A stretch of DNA of 64,000 bases from Streptococcus infantis ATCC 700779 (GCF_000187465.1 NZ_GL732439.1:1733644-1797643), one strand, 5' to 3'; counted from the first letter of the stretch, positions 39,493-50,130 are shown. Notes: generated by a model not told the origin, from the sequence alone. Numbers and translations: made by a program.

Positions 39493-42400
39493 ATGAAACA
39501 GTATTTTTTAGAAAAAAGTCGTATATTCAGTATTCGTAAACTAACGGTTGGTGTAGCCTCTGTGGCAGTTGGACTGGCTTTTTTTGCATCTGGGAATGTT
39601 GCCGCTAACGAAGTTGTGACAGAGCCAAAACTGGAAGTAGAAGGTCAAGCCAAAGAAGCAATCGATGTCGATAAAGAAAAAGCTGAAGCAGTTAAGGAAA
39701 CTAAAGAAGTAGTGAGTCCTGTAAAAGAAGAAGTTGCTGAACAAGCAGCTCCTGCTACAGAAAAAATAGCAGAAGAAACTAAAACTACTGAAGAGGCTGG
39801 AGATTTACTTCCTGTAGAAATTCCTGACCGTGCCTATCCTGATACACCAGTGAAGAAACTTGACACTTCAGCTATTGTATCAGAAAAAGATAGCCCGAAA
39901 GTTGAAACTAAAAGTATTTTAAAAGCTGAAGAAGCAAGTACAACTGAAGGCGAAAAAGAAAATAGAGCCATTATCAATGGTGGTCAAGACCTTAAGCATA
40001 TCAATTATGAGGGGCAACCAGCTACATCGGCTACCATGATTTACACAATCTACAGTTCACCTCTAGCAGACGGTGGAACTCAGCGTTACCTCAATTCAGA
40101 TTCAGGTATCTTTGTGGCTCCAAATATCATGCTGACAGTCGCTCACAATTTCTTGAAGAAGGATGCCGAAACCAATGCTGGTAATATCTTAGGTGGTGAT
40201 ACTGCTAAGTTCTACTACAATGTTGGTTCTAATACTCCAAAAGAAAGATCATTGCCAACTTCAGGAAAAACTGTTTTGTTCCAAGAAAAGGATATTCATT
40301 TCTGGAATAAAGAAAAGTTTGGTGAAGGGTACAAAAATGACCTAGCCTTGGTTGTGGCTCCAGTTCCAGTACAGATTGCAAGTCCAAATAAGGCAGCAAC
40401 CTTTACTCCGTTAGCAGAGCATCGGGAATACAAAGCTGGAGAACCTGTGAGCACAATTGGCTATCCTACAGATTCAACTTCTCCAGAATTGAAGGAACCA
40501 ATTGTACCTGGTCAATTGTATAAGGCAGACGGTGTCGTTAGAGATACTGAAAAGTATGATGATAAGGGAACAGTAGGTGTTACCTATCGTTTGACTTCTG
40601 TATCAGGTCTTTCTGGTGGTGGAATTATCAACGGTGATGGTAAGGTCATTGGGATCCACCAACGTGGTACTGTTGATAATGCGAACATTGCTGAAAAAGA
40701 CCGCTTCGGTGGAGGTCTTGTCCTCTCACCAGAACAACTAGCATGGGCTAAAGGCATCATTGATAAATACGGTGTTAAAGGCTGGTATCAAGGCGATAAC
40801 GGCAATCGTTATTACTTTACTCCAGAGGGAGAAATGTTAAGAAATAAGACAGCGGTTATCGGTGAAAACAAATATTCATTCGATGAAAGTGGTGTAGCAA
40901 CTCTCCTTGAAGGCGTTGACTATGGACGAGTTGTTATCGAGCATGTGGACCAAAATGATAACCCAGTCAAAGAAAACGATACCTTTGTAGATAAGGCAGA
41001 AGTTGGTACTCAATTCAACTACAACTACAAATCGGAAATTGAAAAAACAGATTTCTACAAGAAGAATAAAGAAAAATATGAGATTGTTTCAATTGGAGAT
41101 TCTCCAGTCAATAAACAATTGAAAGACGCTTGGGAGGATGATTATAGTGTTGTGAGCAAGGCTCCTGCAGGAACTCGTGTTATCAAGGTTGTTTATAAGG
41201 TCAATAAAGGCTCCTTTGAGGTTCACTATCGCTTAAAAGACTCTGATAAAGAGTTGACAACTGCAGATGTGGATAATAACGAAGGTAAAGAATACGATGT
41301 TTCCTTTGTTCATAGATTCCAAGCCAAAGAAATTGCAGGTTATCGTGCAGTAAATGCAAGTCAAGAAGCAACTATCAAGCATAAAGGGGTGAATGAAGTT
41401 ATTTTTGAATACGAAAAGATTGAAGATCCAAAACCAGCAACTCCTGTAACTCCAGTAGTTGATCCAAAAGATGAAGAAACAGAGATTGCTGCTTACGGTC
41501 CACTTCCAAGCAAGGCTCAATTGGACTACCACAAGGAAGAATTGGCTGCCTTTATCCACTATGGTATGAATACCTACACCGACTCTGAGTGGGGAAATGG
41601 TAGAGAAAATCCTCAGTACTTCAATCCAACAAATCTTGATACAGATCAGTGGATTAAGACTTTGAAGGATGCTGGATTCAAACGAACAATCATGGTTGTA
41701 AAACACCATGACGGATTTGTGATTTATCCATCTAAATATACAGACCATACGGTGGCTGCAAGTCCATGGAAAGATGGTAAGGGAGACCTTCTCGAAGAAA
41801 TCTCTAAATCAGCGACTAAGTATGACATGAATATGGGTGTTTACCTATCACCATGGGATGCCAACCATCCTAAATATCATGTTGCAACTGAGAAAGAGTA
41901 CAACGAATACTACCTCAACCAACTCAAGGAAATCCTTGGCAATCCTAAATACGGAAACAAAGGTAAGTTTATCGAAGTTTGGATGGACGGTGCGCGTGGT
42001 AGCGGAGCTCAAAAAGTAACTTATACCTTTGATGAGTGGTTCAAGTACATCAAGAAAGCCGAAGGAGATATCGCTATCTTCTCTGCTCAACCGACAAGTG
42101 TCCGTTGGATAGGTAATGAACGTGGTATCGCAGGAGATCCAGTTTGGCATAAGGTCAAGAAAGCTAAAATCACTGATGATGTGAAGAATGAGTATCTCAA
42201 CCATGGAGATCCAGAAGGAGATATGTACTCAGTTGGTGAAGCAGACGTTTCTATCCGCTCAGGTTGGTTCTACCATGACAATCAACAGCCAAAATCAATC
42301 AAAGATTTGATGGATATCTACTTCAAGTCTGTTGGTCGTGGAACGCCACTTCTCCTCAATATTCCACCTAATAAAGAAGGTAAATTCGCAGATGCAGATG

Positions 42401-45400
42401 TCGCTCGCTTGAAAGAATTCCGAGCAACCTTGGATCAAATGTATGCAACTGACTTCGCTAAGGGTGCAACTGTAACTGCAAGCTCTACTCGTAAGAATCA
42501 CTTGTATCAAGCAAGTCATTTGACAGATGGTAAGGATGATACGAGCTGGGCCCTAGCAAATGATGCTAAGACAGGTGAATTTACTGTCGATCTTGGACAA
42601 AAGAGACGCTTTGACGTAGTCGAACTCAAAGAAGATATCGCTAAGGGTCAACGTATCTCTGGCTTCAAGGTTGAAGTTGAGCTCAATGGCCGTTGGGTTC
42701 CATATGGTGAAGGGTCAACTGTTGGTTATCGTCGTCTTATCCAAGGTCAACCAGTAGAGGCACAAAAGATTCGTGTAACCATTACTGGTGCACAAGCGAC
42801 TCCAATCTTGACAAACTTCTCTGTTTATAAGACACCAAGCAGTATCGAGAAGACAGATGGTTACCCTCTAGGACTAGATTACCATTCAAATACAACTGCT
42901 GATAAAGAGAATACAACTTGGTATGATGAATCTGAAGGCGTCCGCGGAACATCTATGTGGACTAACCAAAAAGATGCTAGCGTAACCTACCGTTTCACTG
43001 GAACAAAAGCATATGTAGTGTCTACAGTTGATCCAAACCACGGTGAAATGTCCGTTTACGTGGATGGTCAAAAGGTTGCAGATGTCCAAACCAAAAATGC
43101 AGCTCGCAAGCGTAGTCAGATGGTCTATGAAACAGATGACTTGGCTCCAGGGGAACATACTATCAAGCTTGTCAATAAGACTGGCGAGCCTATTGCAACG
43201 GAAGGTATCTACACGCTCAACAATGCTGGTAAAGGTATGTTTGAGATAAAAGAAACGACCTATGAAGTTCAAAAAGGTCAACCGGTTACTGTAACCATTA
43301 AACGTGTTGGTGGTAGCAAAGGAACAGCAACAGTCCATGTCGTGACTGAACCAGGAACAGGGGTTCACGGTAAAGTTTATAAGGATACAACTGCTGACCT
43401 GACTTTCCAAGACGGTGAAACTGAGAAAACAATCACGATTCCAACTATCGACTTTACAGAGCAAGCTGATTCAATCTTTGACTTCAAAGTGAAAATGACT
43501 AGCGTTTCTGACAATGCCCTTCTTGGTTTTGCTTCAGAAGCTACTATTCGAGTGATGAAGGCAGAATTGCTCCTAAAAGACCAGACAAGCTATGACGATC
43601 AGGCAACTCAGCTTGACTATAGTCCAGGTTGGAACCATGAAACGAACTCAGCGGATAAATACCAAAATACAGAATCATGGGCGTCATTTGGACGTTTGAC
43701 AGAAGAGCAGAAGAAAAATGCTAGCGTAACAGCCTACTTCTACGGAACAGGTCTTGAGATCAAAGGATATGTGGATCCAGGACATGGTATCTACAAGGTG
43801 ACGTTAGACGGTAGAAGAGTCGAGTATCAAGATGGCCTAGGTAATGCTTCTGAATACAACGGTAAGAAGTACTTCAGTGGTACAGCTGCTACACGTCAAG
43901 GTGGTCAGACTCTTGTTCGTTTGACTGGACTCGAAGAAGGTTGGCATGCTGTAACCTTGCAACTAGATCCAAAACGTAATGATACTACGAGAAATATTGG
44001 TATCCAAGTTGACCAGTTCATCACTCATGGTGAAGGTAGTGCTCTTTATACCAAAGCAGAGTTAATCCAAGCCATGAAGAACTGGAAGGATGAGTTGGTT
44101 AAGTTTGACCAGACAAGCTTGAAGAATACTCCAGAGGCACGTCAAGCCTTCAAGTCAAATTTGGATAAATTATCTGAGCAACTTTCAGCAAGTGAAGCCA
44201 ATGCACAAGAAGTTCTGAAGACAGCAGCAACTTTGCAAATGATCCTTGATAAGGAAGAAAATTATGGCACAGATGATACGCCAACACCAGAACAGCCAGA
44301 AGAACCAAACTATGACAAGGCTATGGCAAGTCTGACCGAAGCGATTGAAAGAAAAACAGCTGAACTCGGTGATGACAAGGAAGCTAAGAAGAAGCTAGTT
44401 GCATTAACAGAGCAAGCCTTGACAGCCATCCAAGAAGCTAAGACTCAGGATGCAGTAGATAAGGCCTTGCAAGCAGCTTTGGCATCTATCAATCAGCTTC
44501 AAGCAACTCCGAAAGAGGAGCCGGCTCCAGAAGAACCAAAACAGCCAGAAGAGCCTAACTACGACAAGGCCATGGCAAGTCTGACAGAAGCAATTGAAAG
44601 AAAGACAGCCGAGCTCGGTGATGACAAGGAAGCTAAGAAGAAGCTAGTTGCATTAACAGAGCAAGCCTTGACAGCTATCCAAGGAGCTAAGACTCAGGAT
44701 GCAGTAGATAAGGCCTTGCAAGCAGCTTTGGCATCTATCAATCAGCTTCAAGCGACTCCAAAAGAGGAGCCAGCACCAGAAGAACCAACACAGCCAGAGG
44801 TACCAAGCAAACCAGTAGAGCCTAAGCTTGACTACGATAAAGCTATGGCAAGCTTGTCCGAAGCCATTAAAAGTAAAACAGCTGAGTTGGGTGATGACAA
44901 GGAAGCTAAGAAGAAACTAGTTGAACTAGCAGAACAAGCCTTAGCTGCTATTGAAGAAGCCAAAACTCAGGATGCAGTAGATAAGGCCTTGCAAGACGCT
45001 TTGACATCTATCAACAATCTTCAGGCGACACCAAAAGAGGAACCAGCTCCAGAAGAGCCAAGTAAGCCAGAAGATCCTGCGCGACCAGAGGAGCCAAGTA
45101 AGCCAGAAGATCCTGCGCGACCAGAGGAGCCAAGTAAGCCAGAAGATCCTGCAAGACCAGAAGAACCAACACAGCCAGAGGAACCAAGCAAACCAGAAGA
45201 ACCAAGTAAGCCAGAAGAGGAAGTGAAACATTCAAATCTTCCAACTGAAGGTGTTAAAGAATTGAGTGTAACTCAACCAAGCCTTGAAGTAACGACAGAT
45301 CCGATTGCCTTCAACACTATTCGTCGTGAAAATTCTCTTCTACCTAAAGGTAAGGAACAAGTCGTTTCTGAAGGAAAAGACGGACAAGTAACGACTTATG

Positions 45401-46320
45401 TAGAAGTTGACGGCAGCGATCGTAAGGTTGTTAAGGTTGAACGTGAGGAAGCTCAAGACCGCATCGTTGAAGTAGGTACTCAAGAAGGAACTGCTATGCC
45501 GACAGAAGGCGTTATGAACCTGGACTTTAACCTACCAAATCTAAAAGTAGAGAAAGAACCAATCGCCTTCAAGACTGTTCGCCGTGAGAATGCTGATTTA
45601 GCTAAAGGTAAGGAACGAGTTGTTTCTGAAGGAAAAGACGGACAAGTAACGACTTATGTAGAAGTCGATGGTGACAACCGTAAGGTTCTTAAGGTTGAAC
45701 GTGAGGAAGCCCAAAATCGCATCGTCGAAGTTGGAACTAAGGAAGAAAGTCCATCAACTGATAGCAGATTGAAGGTCTTGAAAGATTCATCAACAAACTT
45801 GAAACTGATTGCTCGAGAAGGGGACCTCAATGGTGGTTCTGTTCTAGAGGTCGATAAGGTTGCTGACCAGGTCTTGGAAGGTCGCCGTTTCGATGCTTAT
45901 CAAATTCAATTGAAGAATGAGAAAGGTGAACTTGTTCAATTGAAAGGTGCAGCCCTTGTTCAAGTCACTGTGGCGTCAGATGTAGCTAATGTCTATGCTA
46001 TGAATGCAAATCAAGAACTGCAGGAAGTGAAGTTTGAACAGAAAGGTTCAGCACTTGAATTTGTAGCTCCACACCTAGGTGTCTATGCGGTAGTATACAA
46101 GGATGCAGCTCAACCAAGTGCACCAACAAATGTAGAAACTCCTGCACCACAGCCTATGGGAGAAGATAAGCCTTTAGTAGAGGCCAAGGGAACTGTAGCA
46201 GATTCTACAAGCAAACAGTTGCCGGCAACAGGAGAAGAAGTAAGTTCAGCTCTCTTGCCTGCTCTCACTCTTGTTTCAGGAATGATGCTATTCTTCTTCA
46301 AAAAAGAAATGAAGGATTAG
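39493..46320 (+). CDS. Giant LPXTG surface protein: V8-like protease plus GH29 fucosidase
   Basis: 2275 residues. A YSIRK signal (FSIRKLTVG) is followed by a chymotrypsin/V8-like protease (about 155-420) with His in LTVAHN (~218), Asp in YKNDLAL (~283) and Ser in SGLSGGG (~374). Next come a choline-binding-like repeat (GWYQGDNGNRYYF), MucBP-like domains (475-645), and a GH29 alpha-L-fucosidase (665-985) with nucleophile Asp in EVWMDGA (~832) and acid/base Glu in WIGNERG (~876), 44 residues apart as in GH29-B enzymes. F5/8-C, Calx-beta and carbohydrate-binding-like modules, three FIVAR-like repeats, PEPSKP-type repeats, two G5-like modules, and LPATG at about 2243 complete it. The combined activity on host glycoproteins is inference. 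Confidence 0.9.
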   Translation: MKQYFLEKSRIFSIRKLTVGVASVAVGLAFFASGNVAANEVVTEPKLEVEGQAKEAIDVDKEKAEAVKETKEVVSPVKEEVAEQAAPATEKIAEETKTTEEAGDLLPVEIPDRAYPDTPVKKLDTSAIVSEKDSPKVETKSILKAEEASTTEGEKENRAIINGGQDLKHINYEGQPATSATMIYTIYSSPLADGGTQRYLNSDSGIFVAPNIMLTVAHNFLKKDAETNAGNILGGDTAKFYYNVGSNTPKERSLPTSGKTVLFQEKDIHFWNKEKFGEGYKNDLALVVAPVPVQIASPNKAATFTPLAEHREYKAGEPVSTIGYPTDSTSPELKEPIVPGQLYKADGVVRDTEKYDDKGTVGVTYRLTSVSGLSGGGIINGDGKVIGIHQRGTVDNANIAEKDRFGGGLVLSPEQLAWAKGIIDKYGVKGWYQGDNGNRYYFTPEGEMLRNKTAVIGENKYSFDESGVATLLEGVDYGRVVIEHVDQNDNPVKENDTFVDKAEVGTQFNYNYKSEIEKTDFYKKNKEKYEIVSIGDSPVNKQLKDAWEDDYSVVSKAPAGTRVIKVVYKVNKGSFEVHYRLKDSDKELTTADVDNNEGKEYDVSFVHRFQAKEIAGYRAVNASQEATIKHKGVNEVIFEYEKIEDPKPATPVTPVVDPKDEETEIAAYGPLPSKAQLDYHKEELAAFIHYGMNTYTDSEWGNGRENPQYFNPTNLDTDQWIKTLKDAGFKRTIMVVKHHDGFVIYPSKYTDHTVAASPWKDGKGDLLEEISKSATKYDMNMGVYLSPWDANHPKYHVATEKEYNEYYLNQLKEILGNPKYGNKGKFIEVWMDGARGSGAQKVTYTFDEWFKYIKKAEGDIAIFSAQPTSVRWIGNERGIAGDPVWHKVKKAKITDDVKNEYLNHGDPEGDMYSVGEADVSIRSGWFYHDNQQPKSIKDLMDIYFKSVGRGTPLLLNIPPNKEGKFADADVARLKEFRATLDQMYATDFAKGATVTASSTRKNHLYQASHLTDGKDDTSWALANDAKTGEFTVDLGQKRRFDVVELKEDIAKGQRISGFKVEVELNGRWVPYGEGSTVGYRRLIQGQPVEAQKIRVTITGAQATPILTNFSVYKTPSSIEKTDGYPLGLDYHSNTTADKENTTWYDESEGVRGTSMWTNQKDASVTYRFTGTKAYVVSTVDPNHGEMSVYVDGQKVADVQTKNAARKRSQMVYETDDLAPGEHTIKLVNKTGEPIATEGIYTLNNAGKGMFEIKETTYEVQKGQPVTVTIKRVGGSKGTATVHVVTEPGTGVHGKVYKDTTADLTFQDGETEKTITIPTIDFTEQADSIFDFKVKMTSVSDNALLGFASEATIRVMKAELLLKDQTSYDDQATQLDYSPGWNHETNSADKYQNTESWASFGRLTEEQKKNASVTAYFYGTGLEIKGYVDPGHGIYKVTLDGRRVEYQDGLGNASEYNGKKYFSGTAATRQGGQTLVRLTGLEEGWHAVTLQLDPKRNDTTRNIGIQVDQFITHGEGSALYTKAELIQAMKNWKDELVKFDQTSLKNTPEARQAFKSNLDKLSEQLSASEANAQEVLKTAATLQMILDKEENYGTDDTPTPEQPEEPNYDKAMASLTEAIERKTAELGDDKEAKKKLVALTEQALTAIQEAKTQDAVDKALQAALASINQLQATPKEEPAPEEPKQPEEPNYDKAMASLTEAIERKTAELGDDKEAKKKLVALTEQALTAIQGAKTQDAVDKALQAALASINQLQATPKEEPAPEEPTQPEVPSKPVEPKLDYDKAMASLSEAIKSKTAELGDDKEAKKKLVELAEQALAAIEEAKTQDAVDKALQDALTSINNLQATPKEEPAPEEPSKPEDPARPEEPSKPEDPARPEEPSKPEDPARPEEPTQPEEPSKPEEPSKPEEEVKHSNLPTEGVKELSVTQPSLEVTTDPIAFNTIRRENSLLPKGKEQVVSEGKDGQVTTYVEVDGSDRKVVKVEREEAQDRIVEVGTQEGTAMPTEGVMNLDFNLPNLKVEKEPIAFKTVRRENADLAKGKERVVSEGKDGQVTTYVEVDGDNRKVLKVEREEAQNRIVEVGTKEESPSTDSRLKVLKDSSTNLKLIAREGDLNGGSVLEVDKVADQVLEGRRFDAYQIQLKNEKGELVQLKGAALVQVTVASDVANVYAMNANQELQEVKFEQKGSALEFVAPHLGVYAVVYKDAAQPSAPTNVETPAPQPMGEDKPLVEAKGTVADSTSKQLPATGEEVSSALLPALTLVSGMMLFFFKKEMKD
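44311..45010 (+). repeat. Three FIVAR-like repeats encoded by tandem DNA copies
   Basis: Copies start at 44311, 44560 and 44833. Copies one and two are nearly identical in protein (AMASLTEAIERKTAELGDDK then AALASINQLQ); the third is more diverged. A 36-base repeat encoding EEPSKPEDPARP follows at 45055-45165. Confidence 0.85.
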
Positions 46321-46358
46321 CAGAGACTAAATCAAAGAAAGTGTTTTAAAACACTAAA

Positions 46359-46387
46359 AAAGGGAGTCCCATAGTGGACTCCTTTTT
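46359..46387 (+). terminator. Terminator of the protease-fucosidase gene
   Basis: GGGAGTCC and GGACTCC pair around CATAGT and are followed by a T-run, 40 bases after the stop. Confidence 0.8.
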
Positions 46388-46412
46388 GTGGGGAAAAATA
46401 TTTTAAACAGAA

Positions 46413-46444
46413 AACCCTGAATGGTTTTCAATTTCAGGGTTTTC
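46413..46444 (-). terminator. nanR terminator (overlaps gene end)
   Basis: AAAACCCTGAA and TTCAGGGTTTT form a symmetrical hairpin across the nanR stop codon at 46434. It may act in both directions. Confidence 0.65.
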
Positions 46445-47285
46445 TATTTCGTGTGTTTCTGCGATAACCATTTAATCGATTATTTTCCCAGTAGCTATTA
46501 AAGATTTTTTCTTTACTTTCGCGATCAATCTCTAGGAAATAAGCGTAGAGTAAATCAATGATAATCAGCATTGGAATCTGAGCAGAGATTCGTTGGATAT
46601 AAGAGGCCTGGCTTTGGCTTGCGACTAATACTGTTTCTGTAAATGCTTGAGTATCCTTATTCGGTGAACTTGTAAATAGAACTGTCTTAGCTCCCATATC
46701 CTGGGCATCTAATAAACTATCGATGATGGACGGTGTTGTTCCTGAAAGGGAAAAACCAAAGACCAAACATTTTTCATCAATGATACTAGTCGTCCAGGCA
46801 AAACCGTCTGGATCTGTTAAGGCTTCACAGACGACACCCAATCTCATAAAACGTAGCTTCATCTCACGTGCGACTAGACCGGAACTCCCAGTTCCGAAAA
46901 AATACACGCGTTCGGATTGCTCAATCATCTGAGCTACACGTTCCAACTGCTCATCGTCAATCAATCCTTGAGAAATTTCTCGCACATTTGCATAACTTCT
47001 GAGAACTCGTTGAGTCAAAGGATTCATATCCTGTTGAGGAGCAGAAAGAGTGTCTTTTTGTTGCTGATATTTGAAGATGAATTCTCGATAGCCCTTAAAA
47101 CCACACTTCTTGGCAAAACGAGTGAGCGCTGCCTGGGAAATATGAAGTTTTTGCGTGACTTGTTGAGAGGATAAGTCATCATTTATGGTATCTGCCTGCA
47201 GAAAATAGCGGGCAATTTCTTGCTCTAAATCGGTCATCTCTTCAAAGTGAAGGTCGATAATCGTAGAGATATCTTGCTTATTCAT
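46434..47285 (-). CDS. nanR: RpiR-family transcriptional regulator of the sialic acid locus
   Basis: 283 residues from MNKQDISTIIDLHFEEMTDL, with AAAAGGAG upstream; the longer frame has no ribosome site. The N-terminal RpiR HTH (SSQQVTQKLHISQAALTRFAKKCGFKG) is followed by a SIS sugar-phosphate domain (RVYFFGTGSSGLVAREMKLRFMRLG, then FGFSLSGTTPS). The pneumococcal homologue in this place, NanR, activates the nan genes, and a sugar phosphate is the likely effector. A perfect palindrome lies 19 bases before its start. Confidence 0.9.
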   Translation of the reverse strand: MNKQDISTIIDLHFEEMTDLEQEIARYFLQADTINDDLSSQQVTQKLHISQAALTRFAKKCGFKGYREFIFKYQQQKDTLSAPQQDMNPLTQRVLRSYANVREISQGLIDDEQLERVAQMIEQSERVYFFGTGSSGLVAREMKLRFMRLGVVCEALTDPDGFAWTTSIIDEKCLVFGFSLSGTTPSIIDSLLDAQDMGAKTVLFTSSPNKDTQAFTETVLVASQSQASYIQRISAQIPMLIIIDLLYAYFLEIDRESKEKIFNSYWENNRLNGYRRNTRNRKP

Positions 47286-47303
47286 GGAACTCCTTTTATA
47301 GCT

Positions 47304-47328
47304 ATTTGCCAAAAATACTTTGGCAAAT
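47304..47328. repeat. Perfect inverted repeat in the nanR leader
   Basis: ATTTGCCAAA and TTTGGCAAAT around five bases. It is a possible autoregulatory operator or an RNA hairpin hiding the nanR ribosome site. Confidence 0.6.
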
Positions 47329-47477
47329 CTAACAAATAAAATAGCGCTTACCTCCATTATATCATAGAAAATACTTTTTGGACCAAAAAGGAAAAGTCTT
47401 TTCTTTTTCCATAATTTTCTACCCAAATTATGGTACAATGAAGAGTGTGATTTTGATTAGAAATGAGATTGATGTGT

Positions 47478-49523
47478 ATGAGAAAATTCAATAGCCACTC
47501 GATACCGACACGGCTTAATTTGTTATTTGCAATCGTCATTTTGCTCTTTTTAGCAATTATTGGTCGTTTGCTTTATATGCAAGTTCTTCATAAGGATTTT
47601 TATGAAAACAAACTCGCTTCTGCTAGCCAAACTCGAGTAACCATGGGTTCCGCTCGTGGAGAAATTTATGATGCAACAGGAAAACCTTTAGTCCAAAACA
47701 CTGTTAAACAAGTTGTTTCCTTTACACGAAGCAACAAGATGACTGCGGCTGATTTGAAGAATATTTCTAAAAAATTGTTGACCTATGTCACAGTCACCTC
47801 TCCAGAGTTGACGGACCGTCAAATGGCTGATTACTACTTGGCTGATGCTGAAGTTTATAAGAAGACAGTTGAAGCTCTTCCAAAAGATAAACGATATGAT
47901 TCAGATGGCAATCAACTTTCCGAATCTGAACTCTATAACAACGCTGCTGAGAGTATTACTTCCAGTCAATTAGACTACTCAGAGGATGAAAGGAAGGCAA
48001 TCTATATCTTTAGTCAGCTCAATGCAGTAGAAAATTTTGCGACAGGAAATATTCAAACGGATCCTTTGAGCGATACACAGGTAGCTGTGATTGCTTCTGC
48101 ATCTAAGGAATTGCCAGGTATTTCCATCTCTACTTCATGGGACCGAAAAGTCTTAGAAACTTCTCTTTCATCTATAGTTGGAAGTGTTTCGAGTGAAAAA
48201 TCTGGTCTTCCAGCAGAAGAAGTGGATGCTTATTTGAAAAAAGGATATTCGCTCAATGACCGTGTTGGGACTTCCTATCTTGAAAAGCAATACGAAGAAG
48301 TCTTGCAAGGAAAACGTACCGTCAAGGAAATCCATTTGGACAAGCATGGAGACATGGAGAGTGTAGAAAATATCGAAGAAGGAAGCAAGGGTAAAAATAT
48401 CAAATTGACCATTGATTTGGCCTTCCAAGATAGCGTAGACAGTCTCTTGAAGAGTTATTTCAACTCAGAACTTGCAAATGGTGGAGCTAGATATTCAGAA
48501 GGTGTTTATGCAGTAGCCCTCAATCCTAAGACAGGTGCTGTATTAGCCATGTCAGGAATGAAGCACAATGTAGAGACTGGAGAACTGACCACGGACTCAC
48601 TCGGAACTGTCACCAATGTCTTTGTTCCAGGATCTGTCGTTAAGGCAGCTACCATCAGTTCAGGTTGGGAAAATGGGGTCTTGTCAGGAAATCAAACCTT
48701 GACAGATCAACCAATCGTCTTCCAAGGTTCTGCGCCTATCAATTCCTGGTATACCCCTTATTATTATGGTTCTTTCCCGATTACAGCAGTTGAGGCTCTA
48801 GAATATTCATCTAATGCCTACATGGTTCAAACTGCGTTAGGAATGATGGGTCAGACCTATCAACCAGAGATGACAGTCAAAACCAACCAACTTGAGTCTG
48901 CCATGGGAAAACTTCGCTCAACCTTTGGTGAATATGGTTTGGGCGTGTCTACAGGGATTGACCTGCCAGATGAGTCAACAGGCTTTATCCCTAAAGACTT
49001 TGATTTGGCTAATTATCTAAATAATGCTTTTGGACAGTTCGATAACTACACGCCGATGCAGTTGGCTCAGTATGTAGCAACGATTGCCAATAATGGTGTC
49101 CGCTTAGCTCCTCATATCGTGGAAGGAGTCTACGACAACAACGAACAAGGTGGTCTAGGAGAACTCATTAAGCAAACGGACAGCACAGAAATGAATAAGA
49201 TTAATATTTCTGAGTCTGACATGTCTATCCTGCAACAAGGCTTTTACCAAGTATCGCACGGGACAAGTGCTCTTACGACAGGTCGTGCCTTTTCAAATGG
49301 GGCAGCAGTCTCTATCAGTGGGAAAACCGGTACAGCCGAAAGTTACGTCAATGGCGGACAAAAAGCCAACAATACCAACGCTGTTGCCTATGCGCCAACC
49401 GATAATCCGCAGATTGCGGTTGCGGTAGTTTTCCCGCATAATACGAATCTAACTAATGGTGTCGGTCCTTCGATTGCTCGCGACATTATCAATCTATACA
49501 ACCAACACCACCCAATGAACTAG
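47478..49523 (+). CDS. pbp2B: Penicillin-binding protein 2B
   Basis: 681 residues from [14 protein letters not shown]; an ATG five codons upstream is the alternative. It has an N-terminal anchor, a dimerisation domain, and the transpeptidase motifs SVVK (S386 with this start, equal to pneumococcal numbering), SSN and KTG ([10 protein letters not shown]). PBP2B cross-links peptidoglycan in peripheral growth. After SSN the residue is Ala (SSNAYMVQ) where susceptible pneumococcus has Thr, the T446A-type change linked to lower beta-lactam affinity. A one-residue insertion in WYTPYYYG also differs. Confidence 0.95.
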   Translation: MRKFNSHSIPTRLNLLFAIVILLFLAIIGRLLYMQVLHKDFYENKLASASQTRVTMGSARGEIYDATGKPLVQNTVKQVVSFTRSNKMTAADLKNISKKLLTYVTVTSPELTDRQMADYYLADAEVYKKTVEALPKDKRYDSDGNQLSESELYNNAAESITSSQLDYSEDERKAIYIFSQLNAVENFATGNIQTDPLSDTQVAVIASASKELPGISISTSWDRKVLETSLSSIVGSVSSEKSGLPAEEVDAYLKKGYSLNDRVGTSYLEKQYEEVLQGKRTVKEIHLDKHGDMESVENIEEGSKGKNIKLTIDLAFQDSVDSLLKSYFNSELANGGARYSEGVYAVALNPKTGAVLAMSGMKHNVETGELTTDSLGTVTNVFVPGSVVKAATISSGWENGVLSGNQTLTDQPIVFQGSAPINSWYTPYYYGSFPITAVEALEYSSNAYMVQTALGMMGQTYQPEMTVKTNQLESAMGKLRSTFGEYGLGVSTGIDLPDESTGFIPKDFDLANYLNNAFGQFDNYTPMQLAQYVATIANNGVRLAPHIVEGVYDNNEQGGLGELIKQTDSTEMNKINISESDMSILQQGFYQVSHGTSALTTGRAFSNGAAVSISGKTGTAESYVNGGQKANNTNAVAYAPTDNPQIAVAVVFPHNTNLTNGVGPSIARDIINLYNQHHPMN

Positions 49524-49533
49524 AAAGGAAGCC

Positions 49534-50130
49534 ATGCTTTACCCAACACCTATAGCTAAGCTGATTGACAGTTATTCTAAACTTCCGGGTATCGGGATTA
49601 AGACAGCAACCCGACTGGCCTTTTATACCATTGGGATGTCGGATGACGACGTCAATGAATTTGCAAAAAATCTCCTTGCAGCCAAGCGAGAATTGACCTA
49701 TTGCTCTATTTGTGGTCGTTTGACAGATGATGACCCTTGTTCTATCTGTACCGATCCTAGCCGTGACCAGTCTACGATTCTGGTTCTGGAGGATAGCCGC
49801 GATGTCGCAGCTATGGAAAACATCCAAGAATACCACGGACTTTACCATGTTTTACACGGTTTGATTTCCCCTATGAATGGGATTAGCCCAGATGACATCA
49901 ACCTGAAAAGTCTCATGACTCGCCTCATGGATAGTGAAGTTTCTGAGGTCATCGTAGCCACCAATGCAACAGCAGATGGTGAGGCGACCTCCATGTATAT
50001 CTCTCGGTTACTCAAACCTGCAGGGATTAAAGTCACTCGTCTAGCAAGAGGTCTAGCAGTCGGAGCTGATATCGAATATGCGGACGAAGTAACGCTCCTA
50101 AGAGCTATTGAAAATCGTACAGAACTTTAG
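49534..50130 (+). CDS. recR: Recombination protein RecR
   Basis: 198 residues. It has an N-terminal helix-hairpin-helix ([15 protein letters not shown]), a C4 zinc finger ([16 protein letters not shown]) and a TOPRIM domain ([14 protein letters not shown]). It acts with RecF and RecO in gap repair. It starts ten bases after pbp2B, a conserved neighbour. Confidence 0.96.
   Translation: MLYPTPIAKLIDSYSKLPGIGIKTATRLAFYTIGMSDDDVNEFAKNLLAAKRELTYCSICGRLTDDDPCSICTDPSRDQSTILVLEDSRDVAAMENIQEYHGLYHVLHGLISPMNGISPDDINLKSLMTRLMDSEVSEVIVATNATADGEATSMYISRLLKPAGIKVTRLARGLAVGADIEYADEVTLLRAIENRTEL

Noticed and set aside
39541..39744. Antisense Phe-rich frame at the start of the giant gene
   Set aside because: It is the shadow of the Lys/Glu-rich stalk.
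44941..45244. Antisense frames in the Pro/Glu repeat of the giant gene
   Set aside because: Trp/Leu-rich shadows of the PSKPEDPARPEE repeat, with no start signals.
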